Notes: generated by a model not told the origin, from the sequence alone. DNA of 64,000 nt from Hymenobacter sp. UV11 (GCF_004684095.1 NZ_SRII01000008.1:234305-298304), one strand, 5' to 3'. Shown: positions 8,116-17,006, counted from the first letter of the stretch. Numbers and translations are program-made.

Positions 8116-9000
8116 GCTGAGGCCCGCGTCTTCCGATACGCGCTGGGCGAAGCTGGCCCAGTCTACGTCGGGCTCGCCGAGCGCTACGGTGGCCGTGAGG
8201 CGGTCGCGGATGACGTTGGCGAAGGGCATAGGCACTTCGTTTTTGTAAGCTTCCTGCACCACCAGGTTCATATCCTTGCGGATGATGGCGGGCGGCGCGC
8301 CCACCGGCTGGTAGTGCTGCTCGGCAATGAGCTTGCCGTAGCCTTTGTACACCGGGTTGTTGAAAAGCGTGCTGGTGAGCATGTTGTAGAAATCCACGCG
8401 GTCAAGGCCACATTTCTCGGCCAGCGTCAGGGCTTCGGCCATGCCTTCAATCACGGTGCCGAGCAGGAAGTTACCGCAGAGCTTGGCCACGCTGGCCGCG
8501 CCGGGGTCGTCGCCAAAATCGTGCGTGCCCTGGCCGATGGCCGCCTGCGACGCTTTCAGCCGCTCGCGGGCATCGGCTGGGCCCGACGAGCCCACCCACA
8601 GATTGCCCGCCGCCGCCACATCGGGCTTGCCAAATACGGGTGAGGCCACCAGCACCGAGCCGTGGGCGGCGTGCGCCTTGGCCAGGCGGCGGTTGGTATC
8701 GGGGGCCACGGTGCTGCACGAGGCATGAATGGCGCCCTTCGGTAGGGTGCTCAGGATGCCATCGGGACCGGTGGTCAGCTCTTCGAGCGCGTGGTCGTCG
8801 GTGACCATCGTGAAGACGATGGCGGCGTCTTGCACCGCGGCGGCGGGGGTAGGGGCCACCGTGGCGCCCTGCTGGCGCAGCGGCTCTGCCTTTTCGGCGG
8901 TGCGGTTATAAACGGTGAGGGGGAAGCCGGCCTTGAGCAGGTTGGCGGCCATCGCCGCGCCCATGCTGCCCAAGCCTAAGAAGGCAATTTTATCAGCCAT
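8110..9000 (-). CDS. NAD(P)-dependent 3-hydroxyisobutyrate dehydrogenase-like oxidoreductase
   Basis: A 296-residue beta-hydroxyacid dehydrogenase, starting at the ATG ending at 9000. The Rossmann motif GLGSMGAAMAANL follows the start directly, then an NRTAEK segment typical of NADP preference, the substrate-site segment ASPVFGKPDVAAAG and the catalytic lysine region GNFLLGTVIEGMAEAL. The C-terminal helical domain is complete. Family members oxidise 3-hydroxyisobutyrate, tartronate semialdehyde or glyoxylate/succinic semialdehyde. The exact substrate is open. Its last codon and stop lie in the right arm of the 38-bp inverted repeat. Confidence 0.9.
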   Translation of the reverse strand: MADKIAFLGLGSMGAAMAANLLKAGFPLTVYNRTAEKAEPLRQQGATVAPTPAAAVQDAAIVFTMVTDDHALEELTTGPDGILSTLPKGAIHASCSTVAPDTNRRLAKAHAAHGSVLVASPVFGKPDVAAAGNLWVGSSGPADARERLKASQAAIGQGTHDFGDDPGAASVAKLCGNFLLGTVIEGMAEALTLAEKCGLDRVDFYNMLTSTLFNNPVYKGYGKLIAEQHYQPVGAPPAIIRKDMNLVVQEAYKNEVPMPFANVIRDRLTATVALGEPDVDWASFAQRVSEDAGLSK

Positions 9001-9045
9001 GAAAAGATAAGTGAACGTACCAAAACAACCGCGTGTACGCAAAAG

Positions 9046-10566
9046 TCAGGGGGTAGGGCTGGGCGTAGCGATGGAATCGGGCACGTTGGCTGGTATTGGA
9101 GCGGCACTGGTAGGAGCGGTAGGAGTGGTTGCGCTATCAGCAGACTGCTTGGCTGGAGTAAAGGCAGGCCGGCCGTTTTCAGCCGGCTCCGCGCCAACGG
9201 AGGAAGACGTCGTAGTATCAGGCTGCGCAGGGGCCGCCAGGGTGCTGTCAACTACATAAACAACGTTGGGCTCCGGCGCTTCCTGTGGCTGAAAAACACG
9301 GTTCCGGTGTTGCGCCGCCGGGCTAGCAGGGCGCGCCTGGTGGGGCAGCATCAGCCGCGCCGCGCCCCAGGTACCCATGCCTACCCCTACCAAAACCAAC
9401 GAAGCAATGCCCCAGCGCTCGGCTTGGCGCAGGCGGCGAAAGGAGGGGGTAGGAGAATTCGCCGCCCGAAAAGCCGGCCCCTTAGGGATAGGCCGCTGCT
9501 CGATGGCCGTAGCAAGCGCCGGCGGGGCGGGGGCTGATACGGGCACTGGCATGGGCTTGTCGGCGGCTTGTAGCTGGATAATAACCCGCCCAAGTTGCTG
9601 AATACGGGTGTCCAGCTCCTGGTTGCGGGCCGCCAGCTCGGCGCGGGCCGTGCGCAGGTCTTCCTCCAGCGCGGCAGTGGCCTGCTGCTCGGCGCGGCGC
9701 TCGGTGGCCGACAACCCGACTTGCGCCAGCTGCTGCCGCAGCTGGGCTAGCTCTTGGGTGCGCGTGGCTTCGCGGGCTGCCGCTTCCTGGCGCTGCTGGC
9801 TCAGCTCGGCTTGCAGCTCGTGGCGTAGCTGCTGAAGGCGGGCGTGCTCCTGCTGGTCTGCTGGGTCGGTGGGCTCACCACCATAGGGCGGGTCGTCGGG
9901 AATATCCTCGGCCCCCAACCAGCGCCACAGCTGCCGGAGCTTTTGCTCTAAATAATTGACTGATAAGTAAGCATTAGGCTCACTGTCAGTGCTTAAATCG
10001 GCGGCCAGCTGGTCGGCCCAGGCAAGCAGCGCTGCCTCTGGTAGTTCGTCGGCAGGGGTAGCTTCCTGGGCGCGTAAGCGTATCGGCAGGCTCGTGGCGC
10101 CACCTGCCAGCTGAAAATCGGCCGCCAAGTGCTGGTGCAAGTGGCTCTCCACTTCGGGGCCGAAAGTGAGCGGCCCAGCGAATAGCGCAATGCCCTGCAA
10201 ATCAAAAAAATCATGCCCCGGCTGGCTGTTGAGCCAAGCCAGCGCCGCCGGCCGCTGCTGGCGGTACTGCTCAAACGGGTTATCGGCGTCGGCGCGGTCG
10301 GGGAGGGGTAGGCCGTCCAGCTGCCAGGCTCCGTAGGCCAGGGCGGGCATGGTCAGGCGCCCGCCGCGGGGCGTGAGCACCACCAGCACTGCCCCGCCGG
10401 GGCGCACCAGTAGCGCATCAGCCTTGATAGATGTGAAGGCCCCCAGGTTGCCGAGCAGCACCGTGGTCGGGGCGCTGGGCTCGGCCAGCAGCGCGGCGTG
10501 CACAGCCGCAAAAAGCTGCTGGCGCGCGGCATCGGCAAACGGCACGGGAAGAAAGCTGTGGACCAT
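9046..10566 (-). CDS. membrane protein with degenerate NERD-like domain and coiled coil
   Basis: About 506 residues from the ATG ending at 10566 (MVHSFLPVPF). Residues about 20-140 resemble a nuclease-related (NERD) domain: LGNLGAFTSIKADALLVRPGG followed by AVLVVLTPRGG. In active NERD domains this last strand carries an E-x-K; here it reads V-L-T, so catalysis is unlikely. A Gln/Ala/Glu-rich coiled coil spans about 240-345, a single transmembrane segment lies at about 385-407 and the tail is Pro/Ala/Thr-rich. The protein is probably anchored in the inner membrane with its N-terminal domain in the cytoplasm. Function unknown. It lies 45 nt upstream of the dehydrogenase gene on the same strand. 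Confidence 0.7.
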   Translation of the reverse strand: MVHSFLPVPFADAARQQLFAAVHAALLAEPSAPTTVLLGNLGAFTSIKADALLVRPGGAVLVVLTPRGGRLTMPALAYGAWQLDGLPLPDRADADNPFEQYRQQRPAALAWLNSQPGHDFFDLQGIALFAGPLTFGPEVESHLHQHLAADFQLAGGATSLPIRLRAQEATPADELPEAALLAWADQLAADLSTDSEPNAYLSVNYLEQKLRQLWRWLGAEDIPDDPPYGGEPTDPADQQEHARLQQLRHELQAELSQQRQEAAAREATRTQELAQLRQQLAQVGLSATERRAEQQATAALEEDLRTARAELAARNQELDTRIQQLGRVIIQLQAADKPMPVPVSAPAPPALATAIEQRPIPKGPAFRAANSPTPSFRRLRQAERWGIASLVLVGVGMGTWGAARLMLPHQARPASPAAQHRNRVFQPQEAPEPNVVYVVDSTLAAPAQPDTTTSSSVGAEPAENGRPAFTPAKQSADSATTPTAPTSAAPIPANVPDSIATPSPTP

Positions 10567-10677
10567 ACTGCAAATAACGTACGGCCACGCACTGCGCGTG
10601 CCCAGTGGAAACCAACGCACCCAGGAGGCCTCCTAATCCAGTTAAGTAATACCGATAAAATACTCGTAAAAAGTACT

Positions 10678-11454
10678 TTACATGCCCTTGGCACTCAAGC
10701 CACCGTCTACCAGCAGGCACTGCCCGGTAATGTAAGAGGCGCCCGGCAGGCACAAAAACGCCACGGCGGCAGCTATTTCCTCGGCTTCGCCCACGCGGCC
10801 TAGCGGCGTGCGCGCCAGCAGCTTGTCCACAAATTCGGGCTGGGCCAGCAGCCCCGCCGTGAGCGGCGTGCGGATAAACCACGGCGCCACCGTATTGACC
10901 CGGATGCCGTCGGCGGCCCATTCCACGGCCAGGTTGCGGCCCAGCTGCTCCTCGGCGGCCTTAGTCAGGCTGTAATAGGCGCCGGTGCCCACGTCGAAAC
11001 GTCCTGCTACCGAGCCGATATTGACCACCGACGCCTGGCTTGCGGCCCGCAGCAGGGGGTAGGCGGCTCGGCACATCTCAATGACACTGAATAAATTAAC
11101 CTGAAACAGTCGCTCGTATTCCGCCGTGGTATAATCGACGAATTTCTTGCGAATATTGGTGCCCACGTTGTTCACCAGAATATCAAGCCCCTGCCAGCGG
11201 GCCTGCACGGCGGCCAGAATGGCGGTGCGGCCGGCCTCGGTGCTCACGTCGGCGGCGAGGCCGGTGGCGGGTAGGCCGCGAGCGGCCCAGTCGGCCACGG
11301 CGGCGGCTACTTCATTGGCGTTGCGGGCCACTATCAGCACCTCGGCGCCCAGCGCCAGCAGCTCGTCGGCCACGGCCCAGCCAATGCCTTTGGTGGCGCC
11401 CGTCACGAGGGCGCGGCGGCCCGTCAGCTGCCAGCGTTCAGTCAAACCAGTCAT
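10678..11454 (-). CDS. SDR-family oxidoreductase
   Basis: A 258-residue classical short-chain dehydrogenase. The cofactor motif TGATKGIG lies at 18-25, NNVG marks the NNAG block, and the catalytic residues are Ser (NIGSVAG) and YSLTK. The C-terminal GQCLLVDGG is typical. ARN after beta-2 suggests NADP preference. Closest described relatives are the tropinone-reductase-like/gluconate 5-dehydrogenase-like group, but substrate cannot be read from sequence. The start is the ATG ending at 11454. Confidence 0.93.
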   Translation of the reverse strand: MTGLTERWQLTGRRALVTGATKGIGWAVADELLALGAEVLIVARNANEVAAAVADWAARGLPATGLAADVSTEAGRTAILAAVQARWQGLDILVNNVGTNIRKKFVDYTTAEYERLFQVNLFSVIEMCRAAYPLLRAASQASVVNIGSVAGRFDVGTGAYYSLTKAAEEQLGRNLAVEWAADGIRVNTVAPWFIRTPLTAGLLAQPEFVDKLLARTPLGRVGEAEEIAAAVAFLCLPGASYITGQCLLVDGGLSAKGM

Positions 11455-11525
11455 ATTCTTCTTTCAAAATGCAGGGTAAAGGAAGAATAACCGCTCAGCG
11501 GTGGGTTTGTCTGGCGCGAGAGGCA

Positions 11526-12452
11526 TTAATGGCGGTTGTCCTCGTCGGCCAGCATGCTGAGGTAGCTCTCGTAGCGGGGCACGGCCAGGCGGCCCTGGTC
11601 CACGGCCTCAATGATGGCGCAGCCGGGCTCGTGCACGTGCTGGCAGTTGTGGTAGCGGCACTGGCCCAGCAGGGCGCGCATCTCGGGAAAGTAGCCCGCC
11701 AGCTCGGCGGCGGGCACATCCACGAGGCCCAGCTCCTTGATGCCGGGCGTGTCGATGAGGTAGGTGCCGGGCACCACTTCCAGCATCTCGGCGAAGGTGG
11801 TCGTGTGCTTACCCTTGTCCGAAAAGGCGCTGATTTCGGCCGTTTTCAAGTCCAAGTCCGGTACCAACTCGTTGATGAGCGTGCTCTTCCCTACCCCCGA
11901 GTGGCCCGAAAGCAGCGATACTTTGTTGGGCAGCAGCGCCGCCACGTCGGCCACGTGGGCGCCGGTTTCAGCCGAGCACAGCACGCTGGGGTAGCCCAGG
12001 CTGGCGTACATGCCGGCTATCTGCTGCTGGTAGTCGAGCGTGTCTTCGTCGTATAAATCGGACTTGTTGAAAATCAGCATAGCCGGCAGGTGGTAGGCCT
12101 CAGCCGTGACCAGAAAGCGGTCGATAAACCCGAACGACGTGGCCGGCGACACCAGCGTGACTACCAGCAGCGCCTGGTCGAGGTTGGCGGCCACAATGTG
12201 GGCGTGCTCGCTCTTGTGCACCGAGCGCCGGATGATGTAGTTGCGCCGCGGTGTGATGGTGTGAATCACGCCCGCGCCCTCCGATTGCTCGGGCACTTCA
12301 AACTCCACCACGTCGCCCACGGCCAGCGGGTTGCTCACCTTCAGGCCCTGGTTCTTGAACTTGCCGCGCAGCCGGCAGCGGTGCAGCTGCCCGCCCGGCG
12401 TTTCGCGCACCACGTACCACGAACCGGTAGATTTAACAACAACACCCTTCAT
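11526..12452 (-). CDS. rsgA: ribosome small-subunit GTPase RsgA
   Basis: A 308-residue circularly permuted GTPase. An N-terminal OB fold (1-70) is followed by G4 (NKSD, about 128), G1 (GHSGVGKST, about 183) and G3 (DTPG), and then the C-terminal zinc-binding segment CRYHNCQH...C. RsgA tests and releases immature 30S subunits. The P-loop Gly-Val-Gly is encoded GGG-GTA-GGG, giving a copy of the window's GGGGTAGG octamer. It sits 33 nt downstream of nothing on its own strand except a heptad repeat; the Kdo transferase gene is upstream... in the direction of transcription kdtA follows rsgA only by position, since both are leftward and waaA lies upstream at 12486-13772. Confidence 0.97.
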   Translation of the reverse strand: MKGVVVKSTGSWYVVRETPGGQLHRCRLRGKFKNQGLKVSNPLAVGDVVEFEVPEQSEGAGVIHTITPRRNYIIRRSVHKSEHAHIVAANLDQALLVVTLVSPATSFGFIDRFLVTAEAYHLPAMLIFNKSDLYDEDTLDYQQQIAGMYASLGYPSVLCSAETGAHVADVAALLPNKVSLLSGHSGVGKSTLINELVPDLDLKTAEISAFSDKGKHTTTFAEMLEVVPGTYLIDTPGIKELGLVDVPAAELAGYFPEMRALLGQCRYHNCQHVHEPGCAIIEAVDQGRLAVPRYESYLSMLADEDNRH

Positions 12453-12462
12453 ATTAATTTGG

Positions 12463-12535
12463 AATTAAGAATGAAGAATGAGGAATCAAGAGTCGAAAGA
12501 AATAATTCTTCGTGCCTCATTCTTCATTCTTAATT
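12463..12535. repeat. heptad repeat forming a 21-bp inverted repeat
   Basis: From 12463, five consecutive 7-nt units (AATTAAG, AATGAAG, AATGAGG and two degenerate copies) can be read. Arms 12463-12483 and 12515-12535 are perfect reverse complements (21 bp). The element spans the end of the waaA reading frame (stop at 12486-12488) and reaches to 11 nt from the rsgA start, so the right arm is translated as the last residues of WaaA. Confidence 0.93.
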
Positions 12536-13772
12536 GCGAGAGAATTCTCGCCGTTGCCCCGGCGTGCGTGTGCACGTATTCCAGGCTCATATCCTGCACC
12601 TTGAGGCGAGCCTCCTCATTGTAATAAAGCCGGTCGAAGGCCGATTCGAGCTGCCGGGCCGAGGCCACCGAAAACGCACAGCCCAGCTCCACCAGCTCAA
12701 TGGCCTCCTGAAATCGCTCGTAGCGTGGCCCAAAAAATACCGGCAGCCCAAACGCCGCCGCCTCCAGCGTGTTGTGCAGCCCCGCCCCAAACGCCCCGCC
12801 GATGTACGCGAAACGTCCAAACCGGTAGAGCTGGCTCAGCATGCCCACGTTGTCGATGAGCAGTAGGCGGGCGTCGGCCACGGCGAGGGGGGTAGCGCGC
12901 GAGTAGCGCACCGTGAGGCCCGGCAGCGCCGCCTCAATCTCCTGCAAGTGCGCCTCGCTCACTTCGTGTGGCGCTAGGATAAAGCGCATGGCGCGGGCGT
13001 GCTTGCGCAGCAGCGGGGCCAGCGCGGGCAGGTCCTCGGGCCAGATGCTGCCGGCCACCAGCGTGGGCGCGCCGTCGGCCACGAAGGCTTCGGCGAGGGG
13101 TAGGGGCCGGGCGGGGGCCAGCGCCGTGGCCGCTACGGTGTCGAAGCGCGTGTCGCCGGCCACCGTCACCCGCGCCAGCCCAATGCCGCGCAGCAGTTCG
13201 GCCGAGGCCTCGTTCTGGGTGAAAATGTGGCTGAGCTGGCCCAATATCTTCCGAAAAAAACCGCCCCAGGGCCGAAAGAAAATCTGGCTGGGCCGAAAAA
13301 TAGCCGCCACTACCACCGCCGGCACGCCCTGCTCACGCAACTCACGCAGGTAGTAGTACCAGAACTCGTACTTCACGAAAATAGCCAGCCGCGGCTGCAC
13401 CAGGCGCACAAACTCGTGGGCATTAGCGGCCGAATCGAGCGGCAGGTAGAAGACGTAATCGGCCCCCGGCCAGCCTTTACGCACCTCGTAGCCCGAAGGC
13501 GAGAAAAACGTGAGCACAATCTTGTGCGTGGGGTACTGCTGCCGCAGCCCTTCAATGAGCGGCCTACCCTGCTCAAACTCGCCCAGCGAGGCGCAGTGCA
13601 CCCACAAGCGCGGCGCGGCGTCGGCGGCCAGCGCCTGCCCGATGCGGGGTAGCAGCCCTTCGCGGCCCGCCACCCAGGCGGCAGCCTTGGGCACAAATGG
13701 CGCTACCAGCCGCAGCAGCAGCGCATAAAGCGAAAGACCTAGAGAATACAGAAAGCGCAAGAAAGGCCGCAC
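12486..13772 (-). CDS. waaA: 3-deoxy-D-manno-octulosonic acid (Kdo) transferase
   Basis: A 428-residue GT30 glycosyltransferase that adds Kdo from CMP-Kdo to lipid A precursor at the inner membrane. Features: N-terminal membrane-associated segment (residues 5-30), WVHCASLGEFEQGRPLIE containing the conserved catalytic Glu, KYEFWYYYL, and the C-terminal GGAFGAGLHNTLEAAAFGLPVFFGP nucleotide-sugar block with the terminal GLP-FGP signature. The extreme C-terminus (RMKNEARRIISFDS) is encoded by a heptad inverted repeat and is unlike the family. The gene indicates a lipopolysaccharide or Kdo-lipid A outer membrane. Confidence 0.95.
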   Translation of the reverse strand: MRPFLRFLYSLGLSLYALLLRLVAPFVPKAAAWVAGREGLLPRIGQALAADAAPRLWVHCASLGEFEQGRPLIEGLRQQYPTHKIVLTFFSPSGYEVRKGWPGADYVFYLPLDSAANAHEFVRLVQPRLAIFVKYEFWYYYLRELREQGVPAVVVAAIFRPSQIFFRPWGGFFRKILGQLSHIFTQNEASAELLRGIGLARVTVAGDTRFDTVAATALAPARPLPLAEAFVADGAPTLVAGSIWPEDLPALAPLLRKHARAMRFILAPHEVSEAHLQEIEAALPGLTVRYSRATPLAVADARLLLIDNVGMLSQLYRFGRFAYIGGAFGAGLHNTLEAAAFGLPVFFGPRYERFQEAIELVELGCAFSVASARQLESAFDRLYYNEEARLKVQDMSLEYVHTHAGATARILSQLRMKNEARRIISFDS

Positions 13773-13830
13773 CCGGTAACAAAATGCCCGAGTGCGGCCC
13801 CAAAATTACGGTAAAGCGTACGGCCCAGGC

Positions 13831-14412
13831 CTATTCTTCCTCCGCCTCCCAATTGGCGGGGCAGGTTTCGCCGTTTTCTTCGAAGTGGCGCAGGGCATCA
13901 ACGATGCGGAGGGCGTCGGAAATGCGGCGGCCCAGCGGCCGGTCGTTCACAAGCTGGTGGCGCACAATGCCGTCGCGGTCAATCAAAAACAAGGCGCGGT
14001 AGGCCTGCGGCGTGCCAATAAATACCATCTCGCCGGTTTCGCTGTAGTCGAAGTGACCGGCCAGCACATCGTAATTAGCTGAAATAGTCTTAGTTGCATC
14101 AGCTACCAGGGGGTAGGTCACACCCGTGATGCCGCCTTCATCAATGGGCGTGCGCAGCCACGCCTGGTGCACCTGGTGCGAGTCGGTGCTGCACCCAATA
14201 ACGGCCACGCCCCGGCGCTCAAACTCGGGCAGCAGCTTCTGAAACGCCAGCAGCTCGGTGGGGCACAGGCCCGAAAAATCGGCGGGGTAGAAAAAAAACA
14301 GCACGTAACGCTTGCCCAAATAGCGGTCAAGCGAAAACTCGGCTTCTATCTGCTGGCCAATCACGGCGTGGGCCTTGAAAGCAGGGGCACGCTTCCCAAC
14401 AAGAACAGGCAT
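13831..14412 (-). CDS. 2-Cys peroxiredoxin (AhpC/Prx1 type)
   Basis: A 193-residue thiol peroxidase. The peroxidatic Cys50 lies in YPADFSGLCPTE and the resolving Cys184 in the C-terminal GETCPANW, which is the typical 2-Cys arrangement. Members reduce hydrogen peroxide and organic hydroperoxides in the cytoplasm using AhpF or thioredoxin. The segment IGCSTDSHQVHQAW and LVADATKTISANYDVL match the family closely. No AhpF is near. The gene is flanked by spacers of 58 nt (to waaA) and 147 nt (to aspartokinase). Confidence 0.95.
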   Translation of the reverse strand: MPVLVGKRAPAFKAHAVIGQQIEAEFSLDRYLGKRYVLFFFYPADFSGLCPTELLAFQKLLPEFERRGVAVIGCSTDSHQVHQAWLRTPIDEGGITGVTYPLVADATKTISANYDVLAGHFDYSETGEMVFIGTPQAYRALFLIDRDGIVRHQLVNDRPLGRRISDALRIVDALRHFEENGETCPANWEAEEE

Positions 14413-14427
14413 TTTAGTTAAGTATGA

Positions 14428-14484
14428 GTTAAAAATTAAAAATTGCGCCGCAAGCGCTCTGCGTAAACCTCTGCGCCCTCTGCG
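14428..14484. repeat. short A/T heptads and CTCTGCG repeats
   Basis: At 14428-14441 two 7-nt units GTTAAAA/ATTAAAA are adjacent. Between 14457 and 14484 the word CTCTGCG occurs three times (14457, 14469, 14478). The same word occurs in the inverted repeat at 42347-42367. The spacer carries no gene. Confidence 0.75.
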
Positions 14485-14559
14485 GGAACCGACGTTGAAC
14501 AGGTAGGTGCGCCGCTAAAAATGGGTGCTGACGCTAGTACTCTAAAATGAGCTCTACAG

Positions 14560-15855
14560 TTATTCGCGCACCAAAAACTGAAACGTGCTGCGCGTGCGCT
14601 GCTCCAGCAGCAGCTCGTGCCCGGCCGTGAGCCGCGCAATGCTACCCTCATCATAATGCTTGATGGTAAACAGCGTGAGCGCCGCATTATACTGCACCCG
14701 AAACTGCCCTTGCAGCAACTCCAGCAGCCGCTGCACGCGCATTTCGACGTAATCGACGCACACCGAAAAGCTGATGGCCGAGTTTTGCATCAGATTGATT
14801 TTAAGCCGCGCCTGGGCCAGTGCCCCAAAAATCACCTCCAGGTTTTCCTCCGAAATAAATGCGAAATCCTTGCTCTCAAACGAAATCAAGCATTGCCCCG
14901 CCTTGCGGATAAACGCTGGCACCAGCGGCGCGTGCTGGCAGTCGTGGATGAGCGTGCCCGGCGCGGCCGGGTCCAGAAAGGAGCGTACCCGCAGCGGAAT
15001 GCCGCGCTCAGCCAGCGGCTTCAACGTCTTGGGGTGAATGACGCTGGCCCCGTAAAACGCCATCTCGATGGTTTCCTGGTAGCTGATTTCGGGGTACAGC
15101 ACCGTGTCAGGAAAAATCTTGGGGTCGGCATTGAGCAGGCCCGGCACGTCCTTCCAGATGGTTACGCTTTCGGCTTTTAAACAGTAGGCGAAGATGGCCG
15201 CTGAGTAGTCGGAGCCCTCGCGGCCGAGGGTGGTCGTGCGTCCATCGGCTGTGCCACCTACGAAGCCTTGGGTAACTATAAGCTTCCCAGAAACAAACCC
15301 TTTCTGTATGCCTGTCTGAACAGCAGCTTTAGTAGTTGGCCAGTCTACATAGCCTTCTCGCCAGTTATCATTCGTTCGAATCAGTGAACGGCAGTCTACC
15401 CAACTCGTTAGGCGTGTGTCGTTGAGCACATGGGCTACTATTTCCGAAGCTAAGAGTTCACCATAGCTGACAATTTGGTCATACTGTTCGTCATAAGAGT
15501 CAGCTGTATTAACCGCCGTCAAGTGCTCTTTCAAGTCATAAAAAGCATCTAACAGCCCGTTTCTTAAGTCATCTGCTAAGTACGGCCCAGCATCTGTCAG
15601 CAGGCCTTGTGTAGTAGCATAATGGAATGTTTCTAGCGCCGCCAACTGCGCCGAGTAGTCCTGCCCGTGATACGCCAGGTCATAAATCTCTTCCAGCGCG
15701 TTGGTCGTCTTCCCCATCGCCGAAACCACGATGAGCAGCGGCCCTACCCCCCCGTATTCCTTCACAATGCAGCAGAGGTTCAAAATAGCCGCCGCGTCCT
15801 TCACCGAGGCGCCGCCAAATTTATAGACTTGCAAGCCGGTCAATTCTTTTTCCAT
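14560..15855 (-). CDS. aspartate kinase
   Basis: A 431-residue monofunctional aspartokinase starting at the ATG ending at 15855 (MEKELTGLQVYKFGGASV). The kinase core shows KFGGASV, VVSAMGKTT, the TLGREGSDYSAA substrate loop and DVPGLLNADPKIFPD. A C-terminal ACT region begins at about 325 (CLISFESKDFAFI) and is complete. It makes aspartyl-4-phosphate, the first step to lysine, threonine and methionine. An internal part (about 15280-15640) has lower GC than both ends, as judged by eye, without disturbing the frame. It is divergent from fbp. Confidence 0.95.
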   Translation of the reverse strand: MEKELTGLQVYKFGGASVKDAAAILNLCCIVKEYGGVGPLLIVVSAMGKTTNALEEIYDLAYHGQDYSAQLAALETFHYATTQGLLTDAGPYLADDLRNGLLDAFYDLKEHLTAVNTADSYDEQYDQIVSYGELLASEIVAHVLNDTRLTSWVDCRSLIRTNDNWREGYVDWPTTKAAVQTGIQKGFVSGKLIVTQGFVGGTADGRTTTLGREGSDYSAAIFAYCLKAESVTIWKDVPGLLNADPKIFPDTVLYPEISYQETIEMAFYGASVIHPKTLKPLAERGIPLRVRSFLDPAAPGTLIHDCQHAPLVPAFIRKAGQCLISFESKDFAFISEENLEVIFGALAQARLKINLMQNSAISFSVCVDYVEMRVQRLLELLQGQFRVQYNAALTLFTIKHYDEGSIARLTAGHELLLEQRTRSTFQFLVRE

Positions 15856-15883
15856 ACGCCCCAAAACTAGGGGGTAGGGCGCG

Positions 15884-15915
15884 TTTGGGCCACCGCCCCG
15901 GCAATGGTAGCTTTG
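15884..15915 (+). promoter_or_regulatory. Bacteroidota-type promoter of fbp
   Basis: The -33 box TTTG (15884-15887) and the -7 box TAGCTTTG (15908-15915) are separated by 20 nt. This matches the known Bacteroidota sigma-ABfr consensus TTTG-N19-21-TAnnTTTG exactly. The start codon of fbp is 31 nt further on. Confidence 0.75.
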
Positions 15916-15946
15916 CGCTAAGCCCTTTTGCCATCAGCTATTCTTC

Positions 15947-16954
15947 ATGGACCAGAATAAATTTGCCCTACCTGTCGGTACCACCCTCGACCGCTTCATC
16001 ATGCGCAAGCAGGAAGACTTTCCCTACGCCACCGGGGAGCTCTCCCAGTTGCTGCGCGATATCGCGCTGGCCGCCAAAATCGTGAACCGCGAAATCAACC
16101 GCTCGGGCCTCATCGACATTGCCGGCGCCTACGGCAACCGCAACGTGCAAGGCGAAGACCAGCAGAAGCTCGATGTGATTGCCAACATCCGCTTCATCCG
16201 GGCGCTGCGCAACGGTGGCGAGGTGTGCACCATCATCTCCGAAGAGGACGAGGACATCATCCAAACCGGCAACAACCAGGGCAAGTATGTGGTGGCCATC
16301 GACCCGCTCGATGGCTCGTCGAACATTGATGTAAACGTCAGCATCGGTACCATTTTCAGCATCTACCGGCGCGTGTCGCCCACCGGCCGCGAGGGCACCA
16401 GCGCCGATTGCCTGCAGCCCGGCACCCACCAGGTGGCGGCCGGCTACGTCATCTATGGCTCCAGCACTATGCTCGTGTATACCACCGGCAATGGCGTCAA
16501 CGGCTTCACCTACGAGCCCAGCCTGGGCGAATTCTTCCTCTCGCACCCCGACATCCAGACGCCCAAAACCGGCGTTGTTTACTCCATCAACGAGGGCTCG
16601 TCCGAGTCATTCTCGCCCGGCGTAGCCGCGTTTATCAAGCACTGCAAAGACGAGCAATACTCGGCCCGCTATATCGGCTCGCTGGTGGCCGACTTTCACC
16701 GCAACTTGCTCAAAGGCGGCATCTACATCTACCCCGCCACCGCCAAAGCACCCGGCGGCAAGCTGCGTCTCATGTATGAGTGCAACCCGCTGGCCTTCAT
16801 TGTAGAGCAGGCCGGTGGTAAAAGCACAAACGGCAGCCTGCGCACCCTCGAAATCGAACCCAAAACCTGCCACGAGCGCTGCCCCGTCTTCATCGGCAGC
16901 AAAGAGCTGGTCGAGCAAGCCGAAGCCTTCCTGGCCAAGGAAGATGTAGGGTAA
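15947..16954 (+). CDS. fbp: fructose-1,6-bisphosphatase, class I
   Basis: A 335-residue class I FBPase, catalysing the irreversible gluconeogenic step from fructose-1,6-bisphosphate to fructose-6-phosphate. Metal and substrate motifs are complete: ISEEDEDI, DPLDGSSNIDVNVSIGTIF, ARYIGSLVADFHRNLLKGG with the phosphate-binding residues and KLRLMYECNPLAFIVEQAGG. Length and start (ATG 15947) fit the family. A consensus promoter lies just upstream. The stop codon falls in the left arm of a 17-bp inverted repeat. Confidence 0.97.
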   Translation: MDQNKFALPVGTTLDRFIMRKQEDFPYATGELSQLLRDIALAAKIVNREINRSGLIDIAGAYGNRNVQGEDQQKLDVIANIRFIRALRNGGEVCTIISEEDEDIIQTGNNQGKYVVAIDPLDGSSNIDVNVSIGTIFSIYRRVSPTGREGTSADCLQPGTHQVAAGYVIYGSSTMLVYTTGNGVNGFTYEPSLGEFFLSHPDIQTPKTGVVYSINEGSSESFSPGVAAFIKHCKDEQYSARYIGSLVADFHRNLLKGGIYIYPATAKAPGGKLRLMYECNPLAFIVEQAGGKSTNGSLRTLEIEPKTCHERCPVFIGSKELVEQAEAFLAKEDVG

Positions 16955-17001
16955 GCTTTAGCTTGCCTCCGCCCGCACAATCCCGGCAAGCTAAAGCTTA
17001 C
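16951..17001. repeat. 17-bp inverted repeat overlapping the fbp stop
   Basis: Arms 16951-16967 and 16985-17001 are perfect reverse complements around a 17-nt loop. The TAA stop of fbp is inside the left arm. A separate terminator follows within 6 nt. Confidence 0.9.
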
Positions 17002-17006
17002 CTTAC

